NCBI GenBank assembly: GCA_041859095.1
Contig: JBHEKY010000026.1
Location: forward strand, 1 to 44,495
Reading direction: 5' to 3'
Length of the DNA stretch: 44,495 nt
From: UBA1422 sp041859095
Lineage (GTDB): Bacteria; Bacillota; Clostridia; Peptostreptococcales; Anaerovoracaceae
Below, in pieces: positions 23,744 to 33,138 of the stretch. Below the pieces are notes generated by a model that made no database searches, was not told where the DNA came from, and worked only from the letters and a program-made list of their open reading frames with translations. How positions within the stretch are numbered: the first letter of the stretch is position 1; the number at the start of each line of letters is the position of its first letter. Made by a program: the position numbers and the translations under genes.

Positions 23744-24192
23744 CCTGTTAAATGATCGATATCAATTACAACCACATGGAATCCGGACCAATCCGATTCA
23801 ATATAGGCTTTTGCTTCTTTGTCATAATCCGGTGCATAACGCTTCGCGATGGCTTCAATGTATTCCCTTTTTTCTTCCCCCGCTAAGATACGCGCCTGTC
23901 CAAAAGCAATGGTGCTACGATAAAGCGTGTTGAACTCCTCTGGAATAATCAAATCCTGTTCCACGACGCAAAAAGACACCTTGGGGTTTCTCTGGATGGA
24001 ATCAAGTTTATGTCCTTCCGTTGCGCAATGGAAAATAATCTGGTTATTACGGTATGCGAAGCTAACAGGGACACCATAAGGATATCCATCGTCTCCGGAT
24101 ACTGACAGTACACCATTGGTAGCCTTCTGAAGCATTTCAATGGCTTCTTCCTTTGGCAATGCATTGCCAATTCTTCTCATTTCTCGAAACAT
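23728..24192 (-). CDS. Pyridoxamine 5'-phosphate oxidase-fold (NimA-like) flavoprotein
   Basis: A 154-residue protein of the split-barrel flavin-binding group that includes NimA-type nitroimidazole reductases and general stress proteins. The segments GVLSVSGDDGYPYGVPVSFAYRN, IIFHCATEGHKLDSIQRNPKVSFCVV and YRSTIAFGQARIL follow the family pattern of flavin-contacting strands. The frame extends to 24228, but AAAGGAGAG sits just before the ATG at 24192, which also avoids overlap with holA. It probably binds FMN, and the natural substrate is unknown. It is the last gene of the comEC-holA run, 22 bases after holA. Its 3' end carries the terminator of the opposing crotonase gene. Confidence 0.85.
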   Translation of the reverse strand: MFREMRRIGNALPKEEAIEMLQKATNGVLSVSGDDGYPYGVPVSFAYRNNQIIFHCATEGHKLDSIQRNPKVSFCVVEQDLIIPEEFNTLYRSTIAFGQARILAGEEKREYIEAIAKRYAPDYDKEAKAYIESDWSGFHVVVIDIDHLTGKAGD

Positions 24193-24214
24193 TAAACTCT
24201 CCTTTTCTGTAATC

Positions 24215-25246
24215 TTATATTTCTGCAATCATCATTTCCAGCGCCATTTCAGACTCTAGCACACCGGTTTTGATTTGATTATCAACCCGATAAATATTCA
24301 TCAGAATTCCCTTTAACTCGCTAATACTGAATTTTTCAGAGAAAGCCAGTGCTTTTTTGATTCGAAGTTCGTGTACATTTAATTCACTTTTGATTTCAAT
24401 AGGGCTTCGTCCTTCCTGACGCAACTCCTTAACACAAAGCATTAACTCCATCTGGGATGCAATGGTGGAAAGCAGTCGGTACACATTTTCGCCGCTGCGA
24501 AACATATCATGAAGCAGACGGAATGCCTCGTCTTTCCGGTTCTTTCCAATGGCATCCAGCATCGCAAACGTGTTGGTTTCTATGGTTTCCGACAAGCATG
24601 CTTTCACATCTTCTATGGTAAGTTCATCGCCGGTTCGATGGGCAATCATTTTGGTCAAGTCATTTTCTAGTTGAAATAAGGTATAGGTACTGTCACGTTC
24701 CCCATATCCACTGGAGGTTACCAGGTACGCTAACACAGAGGGTTTCACCAATACTCCGGCAGATTTCAAGCGTTTCTGAATAAAGGCTTTTAGCTGGGAT
24801 TCTTCCAATGAATCAAATTCATAAATTTTACCTGATGCCGTAATCAACGAGGCCAGCCCCGTTTTTTTAACCCGGTCACATGCACCGTTTTGTAAAAATA
24901 CTAGCAAAGTATGTTCCGGTAAATGCAGAAAATCTTCGAGCAATTCTTTGGGCTGCGCCGGTGAAAAATCCGAAACCGCCACCACACGTTTTGACGACAT
25001 CATGGGCAATGTTTCACACTGGTTTTGAATGTCGTTCCATGTAATTTCTTTGCCATCCAACATCGAATAATCTATGGTCTGCGCCGATGGTTCTATCATT
25101 TTAGATACCAAAAGATCCAACGCCCATTTTATCAAATAAGATTCTTCCCCACAAAGAAGAAGAAGGTTTGGGAAACCGCCTTCTTTTATATCTCTGCCTA
25201 TGGTGACAAAGGCATGCTCACTTTTTCCGGCGCTCTGATAAGCCAT
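24215..25246 (-). CDS. holA: DNA polymerase III subunit delta
   Basis: The clamp-loader delta subunit, which opens the beta sliding clamp during replication. The 343-residue protein shows the expected order: an N-terminal Rossmann-like domain with FPNLLLLCGEESYLIKWALD, the segment KRVVAVSDFSP, a middle helical domain with SGYGERDSTYTLFQLENDLTKM, and the C-terminal collar helices with IYRVDNQIKTGVLESEMALEMMI. The frame reaches 25321, but the ATG at 25246 has GAAGGGA upstream and starts 1 base after the comEC stop. The comEC-holA order is common in Firmicutes. No Walker motif is expected in delta and none is present. Confidence 0.93.
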   Translation of the reverse strand: MAYQSAGKSEHAFVTIGRDIKEGGFPNLLLLCGEESYLIKWALDLLVSKMIEPSAQTIDYSMLDGKEITWNDIQNQCETLPMMSSKRVVAVSDFSPAQPKELLEDFLHLPEHTLLVFLQNGACDRVKKTGLASLITASGKIYEFDSLEESQLKAFIQKRLKSAGVLVKPSVLAYLVTSSGYGERDSTYTLFQLENDLTKMIAHRTGDELTIEDVKACLSETIETNTFAMLDAIGKNRKDEAFRLLHDMFRSGENVYRLLSTIASQMELMLCVKELRQEGRSPIEIKSELNVHELRIKKALAFSEKFSISELKGILMNIYRVDNQIKTGVLESEMALEMMIAEI

Positions 25247-25247
25247 A

Positions 25248-27566
25248 CTAGGTTCCCTTCTTGATGGTGACAAAATATGGATTCCGAGCCTTATACAATC
25301 CAAATAATCCAATGGCACCATTTGTGTCTGTTCTGTATATCATTATACCTTTTTCCCGACACTTTTCAAGAATACTAATGTCCGGATGGCCATAATTGTT
25401 TTTACCGGTCAAAAATACTGCAATCTTCGGATTGACAGACTTTAAAAAATCATCCGAAGTACTGTATTTGCTACCATGATGCCCAATCTTCAGGATATCC
25501 GCATCAATATTTGCTCTGCTATAACCCGATAATATCTCTTCTTCAATCTTCGAATCGATATCCCCTGTCATGAGTATCCGATAGTCACCAAGGTGTACCC
25601 GGATAACCAAACTCCTCGGGTTTTCTTCTTTCGCCAGAAGTTCAGCGTCATAAACCTGACGGGATTTTTGTTCCGGATACAATATCTCAAGCCACACGTA
25701 TTGATCCACCTGAATCCGGTCTCCTTGATGTAGATAAAGCAATTGGGTTTGCGCCAGTCCTGTGTCTTTCATAATCTCTTTTTCAATCAGTTTGTTTCCT
25801 GCATACAACCCCATATTTTTTACAAGTCCATCCGCTGCCAGACTTCGTATGCCACCATAGTGGTCGATATCCAAATGGGTAATCACGGCAAGGTCAATCT
25901 TTCTGACACCATTTTTTAGTAAATATGGTTTCAGTACTTTTTTCCCAACATCAAAGGACTCTTTTCCCCCTCCATCTATCAACACATTCTTACCGGAAGG
26001 CGTACGGATATGAAGGCAGTCTCCCTGCCCTACATCGACAAAAACCGCATCCGCTTTATCAAATCCATCTTCCGTTTTCCAATCCAATACACCCGCTGTG
26101 CAAATAATAAAAATCATTGTCCAAATGATAAATTTAAATTTTTTCCGAACCCATACAACCTGTCCAGTTTCTGATAAACAGAAAAAAAACAAACCATATG
26201 CTGCAAACAAAACGAGTACAGGAGGGCTGCAGACATCCATACAGGTTTTCCCGGTGGCATACGTTATTTCGTTACACCATGTAACACATCGAATGCATAT
26301 TTCCATAAAGATTGCCAGGAACTCAAAAAATGGTTCCGGTAATTGGGTTGCCAGCATCGCTAGTAAACCTGCCGGAATCAGAATTCCTGAAAAGAATACA
26401 ACACCAAAATTCGCCACGAATGCTCCAAAGGAAACATAGTTGAAAAGAAATGCCGTATAAGGAGCCATGGCAGCCTGAAGAAGCGGAATGGGAACTAGTA
26501 GCGAAAGGACATGTCCTTTTGAAATCGTTCTTCCGACTACGGGGTTAATCCACCCCATCAAAATCACCGCAAAAAAAGACAATTGAAATCCCACATGAAA
26601 CAAAGTGAATGGATTTTGGATTAAAAGTATCATCGCTGAAATTCCTGCAGAAGACAGTAAGTCATATGCCCGGCAAAGGATTTTTGAGAGAATATGGATT
26701 CCGATCATAAGTAGCGCACGAGTTACCGATGGGCAAAATCCTGAAAGCATGCCATATCCCACAAGAATCAAAAGGATCACCAGGTTGGATATCGGTTTCC
26801 GTTTTCCAACCAAGAGGAAAGCCAGAAGACTGTATAAGAATCCCACATGCAAACCACTGACCGATAGAATGTGAGCAGTGCCATTACGTTGAAAACTTTC
26901 ATAAGTTTCATCCTCTAGTCCGGATTTATCTCCAAACAGCATCGCGATGGCAAGTCCAGTTTGTTGTTTTCCGATTTGTTTAGAGAGTTTTTCTTCAAAT
27001 ACTTGACGGAAGACCGCAAGCTCGTGGGTAAATTGATTTGCTGCTTTTTCTGAAAAATGAACTTGTTCGGGTTGAACTTGCATAATGGAATGAATTCCAA
27101 CACTTCGCAGATACATCTTATAGTCAAAACCACTGGGATTCCCGGCTGTTTGCGGAAGTTCAAGAAGACCGGAGATCCAAATCCGCTTTCCCACTGCATG
27201 TATGAACTCTGGCTTTTTTTGATAAATATTAACTAAAACACGTTCGTATCTCGTTGACTGAACAATAAGACTGGCATAATCCTCTTTTTGTGAAACGGAT
27301 ACCACTTCTCCCTGAAGTTCTATCTCCTCATTGTCGAGCAGCAACAGGGCTTCTGATTGTTTATTGGCGACATGGAAGGAACAGCCTCCTGCGATAAAAC
27401 AACACAGCAGCACAATGTTAATATTCCGTCCTTGGTCTATCAAGAAAGCGCAAAGAAAAAAACAAATTAGGATGAACACCCAAGAGATCCATTCCTTTTG
27501 AAATAAAAAAGCCGCATAAATTCCGGCACTGTAGCATATTGACATGTGAAAAGCCGGTCTTCTCAT
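25248..27566 (-). CDS. comEC: ComEC/Rec2 DNA-uptake channel protein
   Basis: A membrane channel thought to carry single-stranded DNA across the cytoplasmic membrane during natural transformation. The domains in order are an N-terminal membrane segment, an OB-like domain (about residues 70-190), the Competence membrane domain with GLAIAMLFGDKSGL and the signature HILSVSGLHVGFLYSLLAF, and a C-terminal MBL-fold domain with DVGQGDCLHIRTPSGKNVLID and THLDIDHYGG. The open frame starts at 27608. I prefer the ATG at 27566 because ComEC proteins usually begin MRRP- followed at once by hydrophobic residues; this gives 772 residues. All expected domains are intact, so competence or at least DNA uptake is possible, although comEA and pilus genes are not in the window. 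Confidence 0.93.
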   Translation of the reverse strand: MRRPAFHMSICYSAGIYAAFLFQKEWISWVFILICFFLCAFLIDQGRNINIVLLCCFIAGGCSFHVANKQSEALLLLDNEEIELQGEVVSVSQKEDYASLIVQSTRYERVLVNIYQKKPEFIHAVGKRIWISGLLELPQTAGNPSGFDYKMYLRSVGIHSIMQVQPEQVHFSEKAANQFTHELAVFRQVFEEKLSKQIGKQQTGLAIAMLFGDKSGLEDETYESFQRNGTAHILSVSGLHVGFLYSLLAFLLVGKRKPISNLVILLILVGYGMLSGFCPSVTRALLMIGIHILSKILCRAYDLLSSAGISAMILLIQNPFTLFHVGFQLSFFAVILMGWINPVVGRTISKGHVLSLLVPIPLLQAAMAPYTAFLFNYVSFGAFVANFGVVFFSGILIPAGLLAMLATQLPEPFFEFLAIFMEICIRCVTWCNEITYATGKTCMDVCSPPVLVLFAAYGLFFFCLSETGQVVWVRKKFKFIIWTMIFIICTAGVLDWKTEDGFDKADAVFVDVGQGDCLHIRTPSGKNVLIDGGGKESFDVGKKVLKPYLLKNGVRKIDLAVITHLDIDHYGGIRSLAADGLVKNMGLYAGNKLIEKEIMKDTGLAQTQLLYLHQGDRIQVDQYVWLEILYPEQKSRQVYDAELLAKEENPRSLVIRVHLGDYRILMTGDIDSKIEEEILSGYSRANIDADILKIGHHGSKYSTSDDFLKSVNPKIAVFLTGKNNYGHPDISILEKCREKGIMIYRTDTNGAIGLFGLYKARNPYFVTIKKGT

Positions 27567-27660
27567 CTTTGAACACTTTCCGCTGCTTGACCACTCCAAA
27601 AGCATCATATCATAATTTCCATATATTTACAATTTCAATTTCGATGACCTTAAAAAAACC

Positions 27661-27689
27661 TTTATCTATCTATACCATTATGCTATAAT
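27661..27689 (+). promoter_or_regulatory. Promoter of the class A PBP gene
   Basis: A perfect TATAAT with an extended -10 (TGC before it) is preceded at 17 bases by TTTATC. It lies 27 bases upstream of the ATG at 27717. Confidence 0.6.
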
Positions 27690-27716
27690 TCTAGGGTAGT
27701 GGAGGAAAATAACCAT

Positions 27717-30557
27717 ATGAGTAGAGTAGAAAGAAAACAATCTGTCAGCCGCAAAAAAAATGGCAAACAACGTAAATATCGTTGGAATTTCAAGAAACTT
27801 GGTAAGTTAGTCCTGACAGTCGGTGTGGCTTTTGGATTCTTTCTTGCCTTGTTTACAGTAACCGTCATTGCGAATTCACCAAAAATAGATTCAACAAACA
27901 TTTATTCATATTTGTCGGAGGCTTCGGTGTTATATGATCAGGACGGAAATGCCATTGACAATATTTTTATTGACGACGGCAATCGAGTTAACGTTAAATA
28001 TGAAGACCTACCCGAAGACTTGGTCAATGCAGTAGTTGCCATCGAAGACAAAACCTTTTGGAAACACAATGGATTCAATGTCGTTCGAATTTTTGGTGCG
28101 ATATGGGACAGTGTAAAATCCGGCGAAGGAATTGGTGGTACCAGTACCATCACGCAGCAATTGGCTAGGAATGTCTACTTGGCGGACAGAAAAAACGTCC
28201 GAACCTTGAACCGTAAAATTTCGGAGGCATATTATACCGTACTTTTAGAATCATCCCTGACCAAAAAACAAATTTTGGAAGCTTACCTAAATACGATTTT
28301 TCTGGGATACAACTGCTATGGTGTACAGAGCGCATCTCAGGCTTACTTTTCAAAAGATGTAAGCGAGCTAACTTTGCTTGAATGTGCTGCTATTGCTTCC
28401 ATCCCAAAATCTCCAGATTCTTATGCCTTGATGAAAAGAATCGAAAAAAATCAAACAGGAGATGCGGCAATCATTGACAGTAACATGATTCTCTCGGAAA
28501 CATCCGATTATATGATGGTATATAATGGAGATCTCTCCAAACACAGACGTGAGACAACACTGAACTTCATGGAAGCACAGGGATACATCACCAAAGAAAC
28601 CCTGGATGCAACTCTGGCTATGGACCTAAAGGCTGCTATGAATCCTCCGTTAGACTCCCTGACCGGTTTGTCGGCTTATTTTTGCGACTATGTGATTTCT
28701 GAAGTCATTGATGATTTGATGGAAGAATACGGCTATGATGAGTCAGAAGCAAAAGATATGTTATACAATGGAGGCCTCAAAATCTATACCACCATGGACT
28801 CCAATGCGCAGCAAGCAATAGAAACAGCTTTTGCAAACAGTGCAAACTTTCCTGCTGTCGCGAACCTAAGTAAGGATTCAGCTGGCAACTTGCTAAGTGC
28901 AAACGGCAAAACATTATTATATAACTATGCCAACTATTTCCAGGATGATGTGTTCACCTTTACCCCTGATGACTACAGCATGGATGCTGATGGGAATATG
29001 ACCATTTTCAAGGGCAAACGACTAAACATCTACAAAACAACTGTAAATGGAGCGACTGATTATAGCATTGAATTCAAATCCATGTATCTTCAGGAAGACG
29101 GTTTGTTTTATTCCATCGAAAATGGTGCTTTCTTGATTCCACAGCAATACAAAAAATTGGACGATCAAGGAAATGTTGTTGTAGATGCTTCTTTCTTTGA
29201 AGAAGATGCCTATCCCAATTTTTTCACAAAAGATGGATCCAATTACACAGTCAAACGCGGAAATTATACGCTGAAGCAACAGGTACGACAACCGCAGGCG
29301 GCCATGGTCATCACCGATTATCACACCGGACAAATCAAAGCCATGGCAGGCGGACGCAATACCACTGGACGTCAATTGTACAACCGTGCCTTGTCACCAA
29401 GACAACCGGGATCTGCAATCAAACCACTTAGTGTCTACTCTACCGCGCTTCAGTTGGGTATGGACGCCGCTGCAACCGGCAAACCCATGAGCTATGGCGA
29501 ATATGATGTTAACCAAAAGACTGCACTTTATGGTTCCTATCTGACTGCAGCCAGTATTATCAACGATGCCCCTTTGACTGTTCAAGGCAAAATTTGGCCT
29601 AAAAACTGGTACGATGGAAATCGTGGATTAATGACTCTTCGAAAATCAGTAGAACAATCAGTCAACGTCAATGCCGTTCGGGTATTCCAACAAGTAGGTG
29701 TTAGTAATGCTGTTGCGAATCTCCTGAAGTTCGGTATTACCTCTGTAGTAACAGATGAGTCGAATAGCGTCAACGACATGAACGCTGCGGCTCTCGCACT
29801 GGGAGGCATGTCCAAGGGAATTTCACCTCTGGAGATGTCGTCCGCATTTGGTACGTTCCCAAATCAGGGAAAGTATATGGAACCGATTGCCTACACAAAA
29901 ATTACAAACAAAAATGATGAAGTATTGATTAATAAAACCAACAAAAGTGAACAGGCGCTTGACAAAGGTGTTGCGTTTATCATGACCGATATCCTTCGTA
30001 CCACCGTGTCCCAGGGTATTGCAAGCGGAGCAGCCACAGGCAACCAACCAGTCGGTGGTAAAACCGGTACAACCAGTGACAACTATGATGCATGGTTCTG
30101 TGGATTTACCCCCCAATACTCCGCCGCCTTATGGATTGGAAATGATGTGAATATTGAACTAAACCAGGGCAGCCCAGCTGCGGCAAAACTCTGGTCTAAA
30201 ATCATGAAGGAGGTTTGTGCTGGCATGACAGGAAGTTTTGCAGGTGCACCGAGCAATGTTATTCAATCAAATGTCAGTGGATCCAATGAATACTATATCA
30301 GCGGCACCCAAGAAGGCGTCGCACTCATGCCCCAACCGGTTACCATTGAGGTCTGCGTGGAGTCAGGATACAAGGCTACTCCTTGGTGCACGAACATTCA
30401 AACGATTACTACAACAAGCGACGATGTACATGCCATGTATTACTGCCACCTGCATAATATCGATCCTGTTACCTATCCTATCGACCCTACACAAAAATTA
30501 AATACTGATTTTGTGTGGATTGATCCAGAAGATCCAGAAGATCCGGAAAATCCCTAA
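27717..30557 (+). CDS. Class A penicillin-binding protein (PBP1A type)
   Basis: Bifunctional peptidoglycan synthase. A basic cytoplasmic tail precedes one membrane helix (about residues 30-50). The GT51 transglycosylase domain has EDKTFWKHNGFN with the catalytic Glu and GGTSTITQQLARNVYL. The transpeptidase has SAIK with nucleophile Ser566, SVN in VEQSVNVNAV, and KTGT at about 782. The tail is longer than usual: after the transpeptidase come about 100 residues with paired cysteines (EVCVESGYKATPWCTN, YYCHLHNID) and a final D-P-E repeat. The frame could begin at a GTG at 27699, but the ATG at 27717 is preceded by GGAGG. The protein has 946 residues. maf follows after 45 bases. Confidence 0.95.
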   Translation: MSRVERKQSVSRKKNGKQRKYRWNFKKLGKLVLTVGVAFGFFLALFTVTVIANSPKIDSTNIYSYLSEASVLYDQDGNAIDNIFIDDGNRVNVKYEDLPEDLVNAVVAIEDKTFWKHNGFNVVRIFGAIWDSVKSGEGIGGTSTITQQLARNVYLADRKNVRTLNRKISEAYYTVLLESSLTKKQILEAYLNTIFLGYNCYGVQSASQAYFSKDVSELTLLECAAIASIPKSPDSYALMKRIEKNQTGDAAIIDSNMILSETSDYMMVYNGDLSKHRRETTLNFMEAQGYITKETLDATLAMDLKAAMNPPLDSLTGLSAYFCDYVISEVIDDLMEEYGYDESEAKDMLYNGGLKIYTTMDSNAQQAIETAFANSANFPAVANLSKDSAGNLLSANGKTLLYNYANYFQDDVFTFTPDDYSMDADGNMTIFKGKRLNIYKTTVNGATDYSIEFKSMYLQEDGLFYSIENGAFLIPQQYKKLDDQGNVVVDASFFEEDAYPNFFTKDGSNYTVKRGNYTLKQQVRQPQAAMVITDYHTGQIKAMAGGRNTTGRQLYNRALSPRQPGSAIKPLSVYSTALQLGMDAAATGKPMSYGEYDVNQKTALYGSYLTAASIINDAPLTVQGKIWPKNWYDGNRGLMTLRKSVEQSVNVNAVRVFQQVGVSNAVANLLKFGITSVVTDESNSVNDMNAAALALGGMSKGISPLEMSSAFGTFPNQGKYMEPIAYTKITNKNDEVLINKTNKSEQALDKGVAFIMTDILRTTVSQGIASGAATGNQPVGGKTGTTSDNYDAWFCGFTPQYSAALWIGNDVNIELNQGSPAAAKLWSKIMKEVCAGMTGSFAGAPSNVIQSNVSGSNEYYISGTQEGVALMPQPVTIEVCVESGYKATPWCTNIQTITTTSDDVHAMYYCHLHNIDPVTYPIDPTQKLNTDFVWIDPEDPEDPENP
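30522..30548 (+). repeat. Three 9-bp tandem repeats at the PBP C-terminus
   Basis: GATCCAGAA, GATCCAGAA and GATCCGGAA run in tandem, in frame, and encode D-P-E three times just before the stop codon. Slippage could change the copy number without breaking the frame. Confidence 0.85.
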
Positions 30558-30602
30558 AAAGTAAATGAATCCTGAGAATTCTGTTCGAAAAGGAACCAAC
30601 GT

Positions 30603-31205
30603 ATGCAAAACTCAAACCATAAGGATGCCGTCCGTTACATTTTAGGATCTGCATCTCCAAGAAGAATTGATATGTTTCGTGACCACGGGTATAATCCCGT
30701 GGTCATTCCTTCAATGGGCGATGAATCCGTACCAATGCCATTGAATCCCATAGAAACCACACTATTTCTGGCCCTCAAAAAAGCGTTATCCGTCAAGCAG
30801 CAAGTGAAGAATCCTGAAGAGAAGGCTATTATCATCACAGCAGATACCATCGTTTATCAGGACGAAATCCTGGGGAAGCCCGAAGATCGTGCTGATGCGC
30901 ATCGGATTTTATCAAAACTAAATAACAGCAGCCACAGTGTCATCACCGGAGTGGCACTGATGCGTACAGATGTCCCGTATTGCAGGCTTTTTGTGGAAGA
31001 AAGCATCGTAACCTTTCATCCATACGAAATGACAGAATTGGAAGAATACCTAGACACCCCGGAGGCGTATGACAAAGCCGGTGCCTACGCAATTCAAGGC
31101 ACATTTGGAAAGTATGTCAAAGCTTATACTGGCGACATCACAAATATTATGGGACTTCCATGGGATGCTTTGATGCGCGAACTACAAAAAGAGGAACGAA
31201 TTTAG
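30603..31205 (+). CDS. maf: Maf family nucleoside triphosphate pyrophosphatase
   Basis: Hydrolyses non-canonical or modified nucleoside triphosphates to monophosphates; the family has been linked to septum inhibition. The 200-residue protein has the Maf signatures LGSASPRRIDMF, ITADTIVYQDEILGKPEDRADA and the C-terminal YAIQGTFGKYVKAYTGDITNIMGLP. The last departs a little from the usual GGxFVxxIxGxxxNVxGLP pattern, so the nucleotide preference (dTTP/UTP or m7GTP-like) is uncertain. The length is typical. It shares a transcript with the class A PBP upstream, most likely, and ends in a terminator that overlaps its own last codons. Confidence 0.92.
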   Translation: MQNSNHKDAVRYILGSASPRRIDMFRDHGYNPVVIPSMGDESVPMPLNPIETTLFLALKKALSVKQQVKNPEEKAIIITADTIVYQDEILGKPEDRADAHRILSKLNNSSHSVITGVALMRTDVPYCRLFVEESIVTFHPYEMTELEEYLDTPEAYDKAGAYAIQGTFGKYVKAYTGDITNIMGLPWDALMRELQKEERI

Positions 31206-31231
31206 TGCTATGCGAAACCGTTCCTCTTTTT
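31186..31231. terminator. Bidirectional terminator between maf and rsmE
   Basis: AAAAAGAGGAACG and CGTTCCTCTTTTT form a perfect 13-bp stem with a 20-base loop, ending in T-runs on both strands. It overlaps the end of maf and lies 43 bases past the rsmE stop, so it can serve both convergent transcripts. Confidence 0.8.
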
Positions 31232-31274
31232 ATTTCATATTCTTTTCATTTTCTTTTCATTTTTATATTCTAAC

Positions 31275-32012
31275 TTATAATTCCAGTTCATACATGCACA
31301 TTGCCAAAGCAGCCAGTCCTGCTGTTTCGGTTCTCAATATGGTTTTGCCAAGTGTGACACCAGAAATCCCGTGTTCCTTTAATAATTCTGCTTCTGCCCC
31401 ATCAAAGCCTCCCTCCGGACCCACGATTATGGCAAGTTGCTTTGGGCTGGAAGGGAGTTCACGCAGTATTTCTTTTATTGTGGTATTTTTTTCGTTTTCA
31501 TATAAAAATAATACAGTCGAATCCTTATCCAGCGATCCAAGGATTTTGCTGAAAGGAATGGCCTGTCTGATATAAGGTATCATCCCCCTGCCACATTGGG
31601 CTGCGGCTTCTTCTGCGATCATTTCATAGCGAACTAATTTTTTACCAAAATTACCTTTATCCGCTACCACCGTTCTGGCCATAAAAACAGGAACCACCTC
31701 TGATACACCGAGTTCTACTGCTTTTTGTATGATGAAGTCCATTTTGCTCAGTTTTGGAATCCCCTGGAACAATGTAATATGGACTTTGGGTTCCCGGGCG
31801 AAGGCTTGACGATTGACTATTTCTACTTTCAGACCATCCGAATCAGTTTGTCCCAGAATTCCTTCGTATTCCCACTGCACCCCATCAGAAACCTCAATTC
31901 GATCTCCCCCTCGAAGTCTTAACACGTTTTTGATATGATGAAGATCTTCTTTTCTTACAATACGAATTATCTGATCTTCAATCTGGTTTTGATTTACAAA
32001 AAAACGATTCAT
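31275..32012 (-). CDS. rsmE: 16S rRNA (uracil-1498-N3)-methyltransferase
   Basis: A SPOUT-class methyltransferase that methylates N3 of U1498 in the 30S decoding region, using S-adenosylmethionine. The 245-residue protein begins MNRFFVNQNQIEDQ and has an N-terminal PUA-like domain (HHIKNVLRLRGGDRIEVSDG). The SPOUT knot includes QKAVELGVSEVVPVFMARTV, IIVGPEGGFDGAEAELL and LGKTILRTETAGLAAL, the RsmE signatures. The frame extends to 32033, but the ATG at 32012 overlaps the prmA stop as ATGA and yields the conserved N-terminus. There is no strong ribosome binding site, as expected for a coupled start. The prmA-rsmE order is common in Firmicutes. Confidence 0.94.
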   Translation of the reverse strand: MNRFFVNQNQIEDQIIRIVRKEDLHHIKNVLRLRGGDRIEVSDGVQWEYEGILGQTDSDGLKVEIVNRQAFAREPKVHITLFQGIPKLSKMDFIIQKAVELGVSEVVPVFMARTVVADKGNFGKKLVRYEMIAEEAAAQCGRGMIPYIRQAIPFSKILGSLDKDSTVLFLYENEKNTTIKEILRELPSSPKQLAIIVGPEGGFDGAEAELLKEHGISGVTLGKTILRTETAGLAALAMCMYELEL

Positions 32013-32971
32013 TTTGCTGCAATGGCGCACCAATCCCCTTTCTCCAGAATTTCCAAGATTTCAAAGCCTTGCTGTTTCAGTGCGCTGACCACAGCAGCTT
32101 GCTTTTCGATTAATATGCCGGAAGAAATAAAAATTCCACCAACTGCCAGACACGGTTTTACGGAAGATGACAGACCAATAATGACCTCTGCCACCAGGTT
32201 TGCCACAACGATTTGTGCCTTCAAGTCCAGTCCTTTGGTCAGATCACCTTCTACAATTGTGACCCAGGCTGAGCATTGATTCCGTCGTACGTTTTCATGT
32301 GCCGTTTCTACGGCAATGGGATCAATATCCACGCCTATGACTTTATGGCTCCCTAATCGGGCCGCTGCAATAGAAAGAATCCCGGAACCACAGCCGATAT
32401 CAAGGACAATTTTGCCTCTGCATTGGTATTTTTCCATCATAACTGCACAAAGTGCGGTAGTTTCATGGGTACCGGTGCCAAATGCCATCCCGGGATCAAG
32501 TACAATCGTGTGTTGGTCAGGCGTTGCCTCTGGATATGCAAGCGTAGACTTGACTTCCAGCAAATCGGTTAGCTGAACCTGCTTAAAATGCTCACTCCAA
32601 TTTTCTTTCCAGCTCTCATCATCCACCATTTTTTCTTCCAAATAGAGTCGTCCAAATTGAATCTCCTGGGTATGAACTTTGTAAAGCTCATCGCTTTTCA
32701 ATTTCATCAAATCCAACTTGATTTCTTTGAGTAAATTTTTTGAGGCGCTTGAATCCGCCAGATAAAATTTGATTCTGGACTCTTCTTCACGCTGATCTAA
32801 TAATTGATCATCAATGTAGTCCCAGTCATAGGGATTCTTTTTTTCGAGAATTTCATCCATCACTGCAGCGCTTTCAATCCAAGTCTCATCGATTCCTCTC
32901 TTTTCAAGGAATGCAGTCAACATCTCCAGACCACTGTCCAAGGTATGAAGCGTTATCTCAATGTATTTCAT
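32009..32971 (-). CDS. prmA: Ribosomal protein L11 methyltransferase
   Basis: Trimethylates lysines and the N-terminus of ribosomal protein L11. The 320-residue protein has the N-terminal L11-recognition domain (EITLHTLDSGLEMLTAFLEKRG, then WKENWSEHFKQVQL) and a class I SAM-methyltransferase domain with VLDPGMAFGTGTHETTALC, VLDIGCGSGILSIAAARLGS and GVDIDPIAVETAHENV. The post-I motif IVVANLVAEVI is also visible. The length is normal. AGGAGACC precedes the ATG at 32971. The stop overlaps the rsmE start by 4 bases. It lies about 170 bases from the end of the EtfA gene, behind that operon's terminator. Confidence 0.95.
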   Translation of the reverse strand: MKYIEITLHTLDSGLEMLTAFLEKRGIDETWIESAAVMDEILEKKNPYDWDYIDDQLLDQREEESRIKFYLADSSASKNLLKEIKLDLMKLKSDELYKVHTQEIQFGRLYLEEKMVDDESWKENWSEHFKQVQLTDLLEVKSTLAYPEATPDQHTIVLDPGMAFGTGTHETTALCAVMMEKYQCRGKIVLDIGCGSGILSIAAARLGSHKVIGVDIDPIAVETAHENVRRNQCSAWVTIVEGDLTKGLDLKAQIVVANLVAEVIIGLSSSVKPCLAVGGIFISSGILIEKQAAVVSALKQQGFEILEILEKGDWCAIAAK

Positions 32972-33058
32972 ATCTGGTCTCCTTCGAGCATTTCATTGGC
33001 TTTCTATTTTGTTTAGTTTACCTTTTTTGACGATAAAAGTCCACAGACCAATCCCATC

Positions 33059-33100
33059 AAAAAAGCAGAGTAGGACTCATCTCTCGGAATCCTGCCCTGC
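33059..33100 (-). terminator. Terminator of the bcd-etfB-etfA operon
   Basis: On the minus strand GCAGGGCAGGA pairs with TCCTACTCTGC (one mismatch, one G-U) around a 14-base loop and is followed by six T. It lies about 40 bases after the EtfA stop, in the 167-base gap before prmA. Confidence 0.72.
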
Positions 33101-33138
33101 CTTTGAGCGCTTATTATTTTTGCTGTTACTATTTTGTG

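Noticed and set aside
32972..33138. Small plus-strand frames in the gap between prmA and etfA
   Set aside because: They cross the bcd-etf terminator and antisense coding DNA and have no ribosome binding site. The gap holds only that terminator and the prmA leader.
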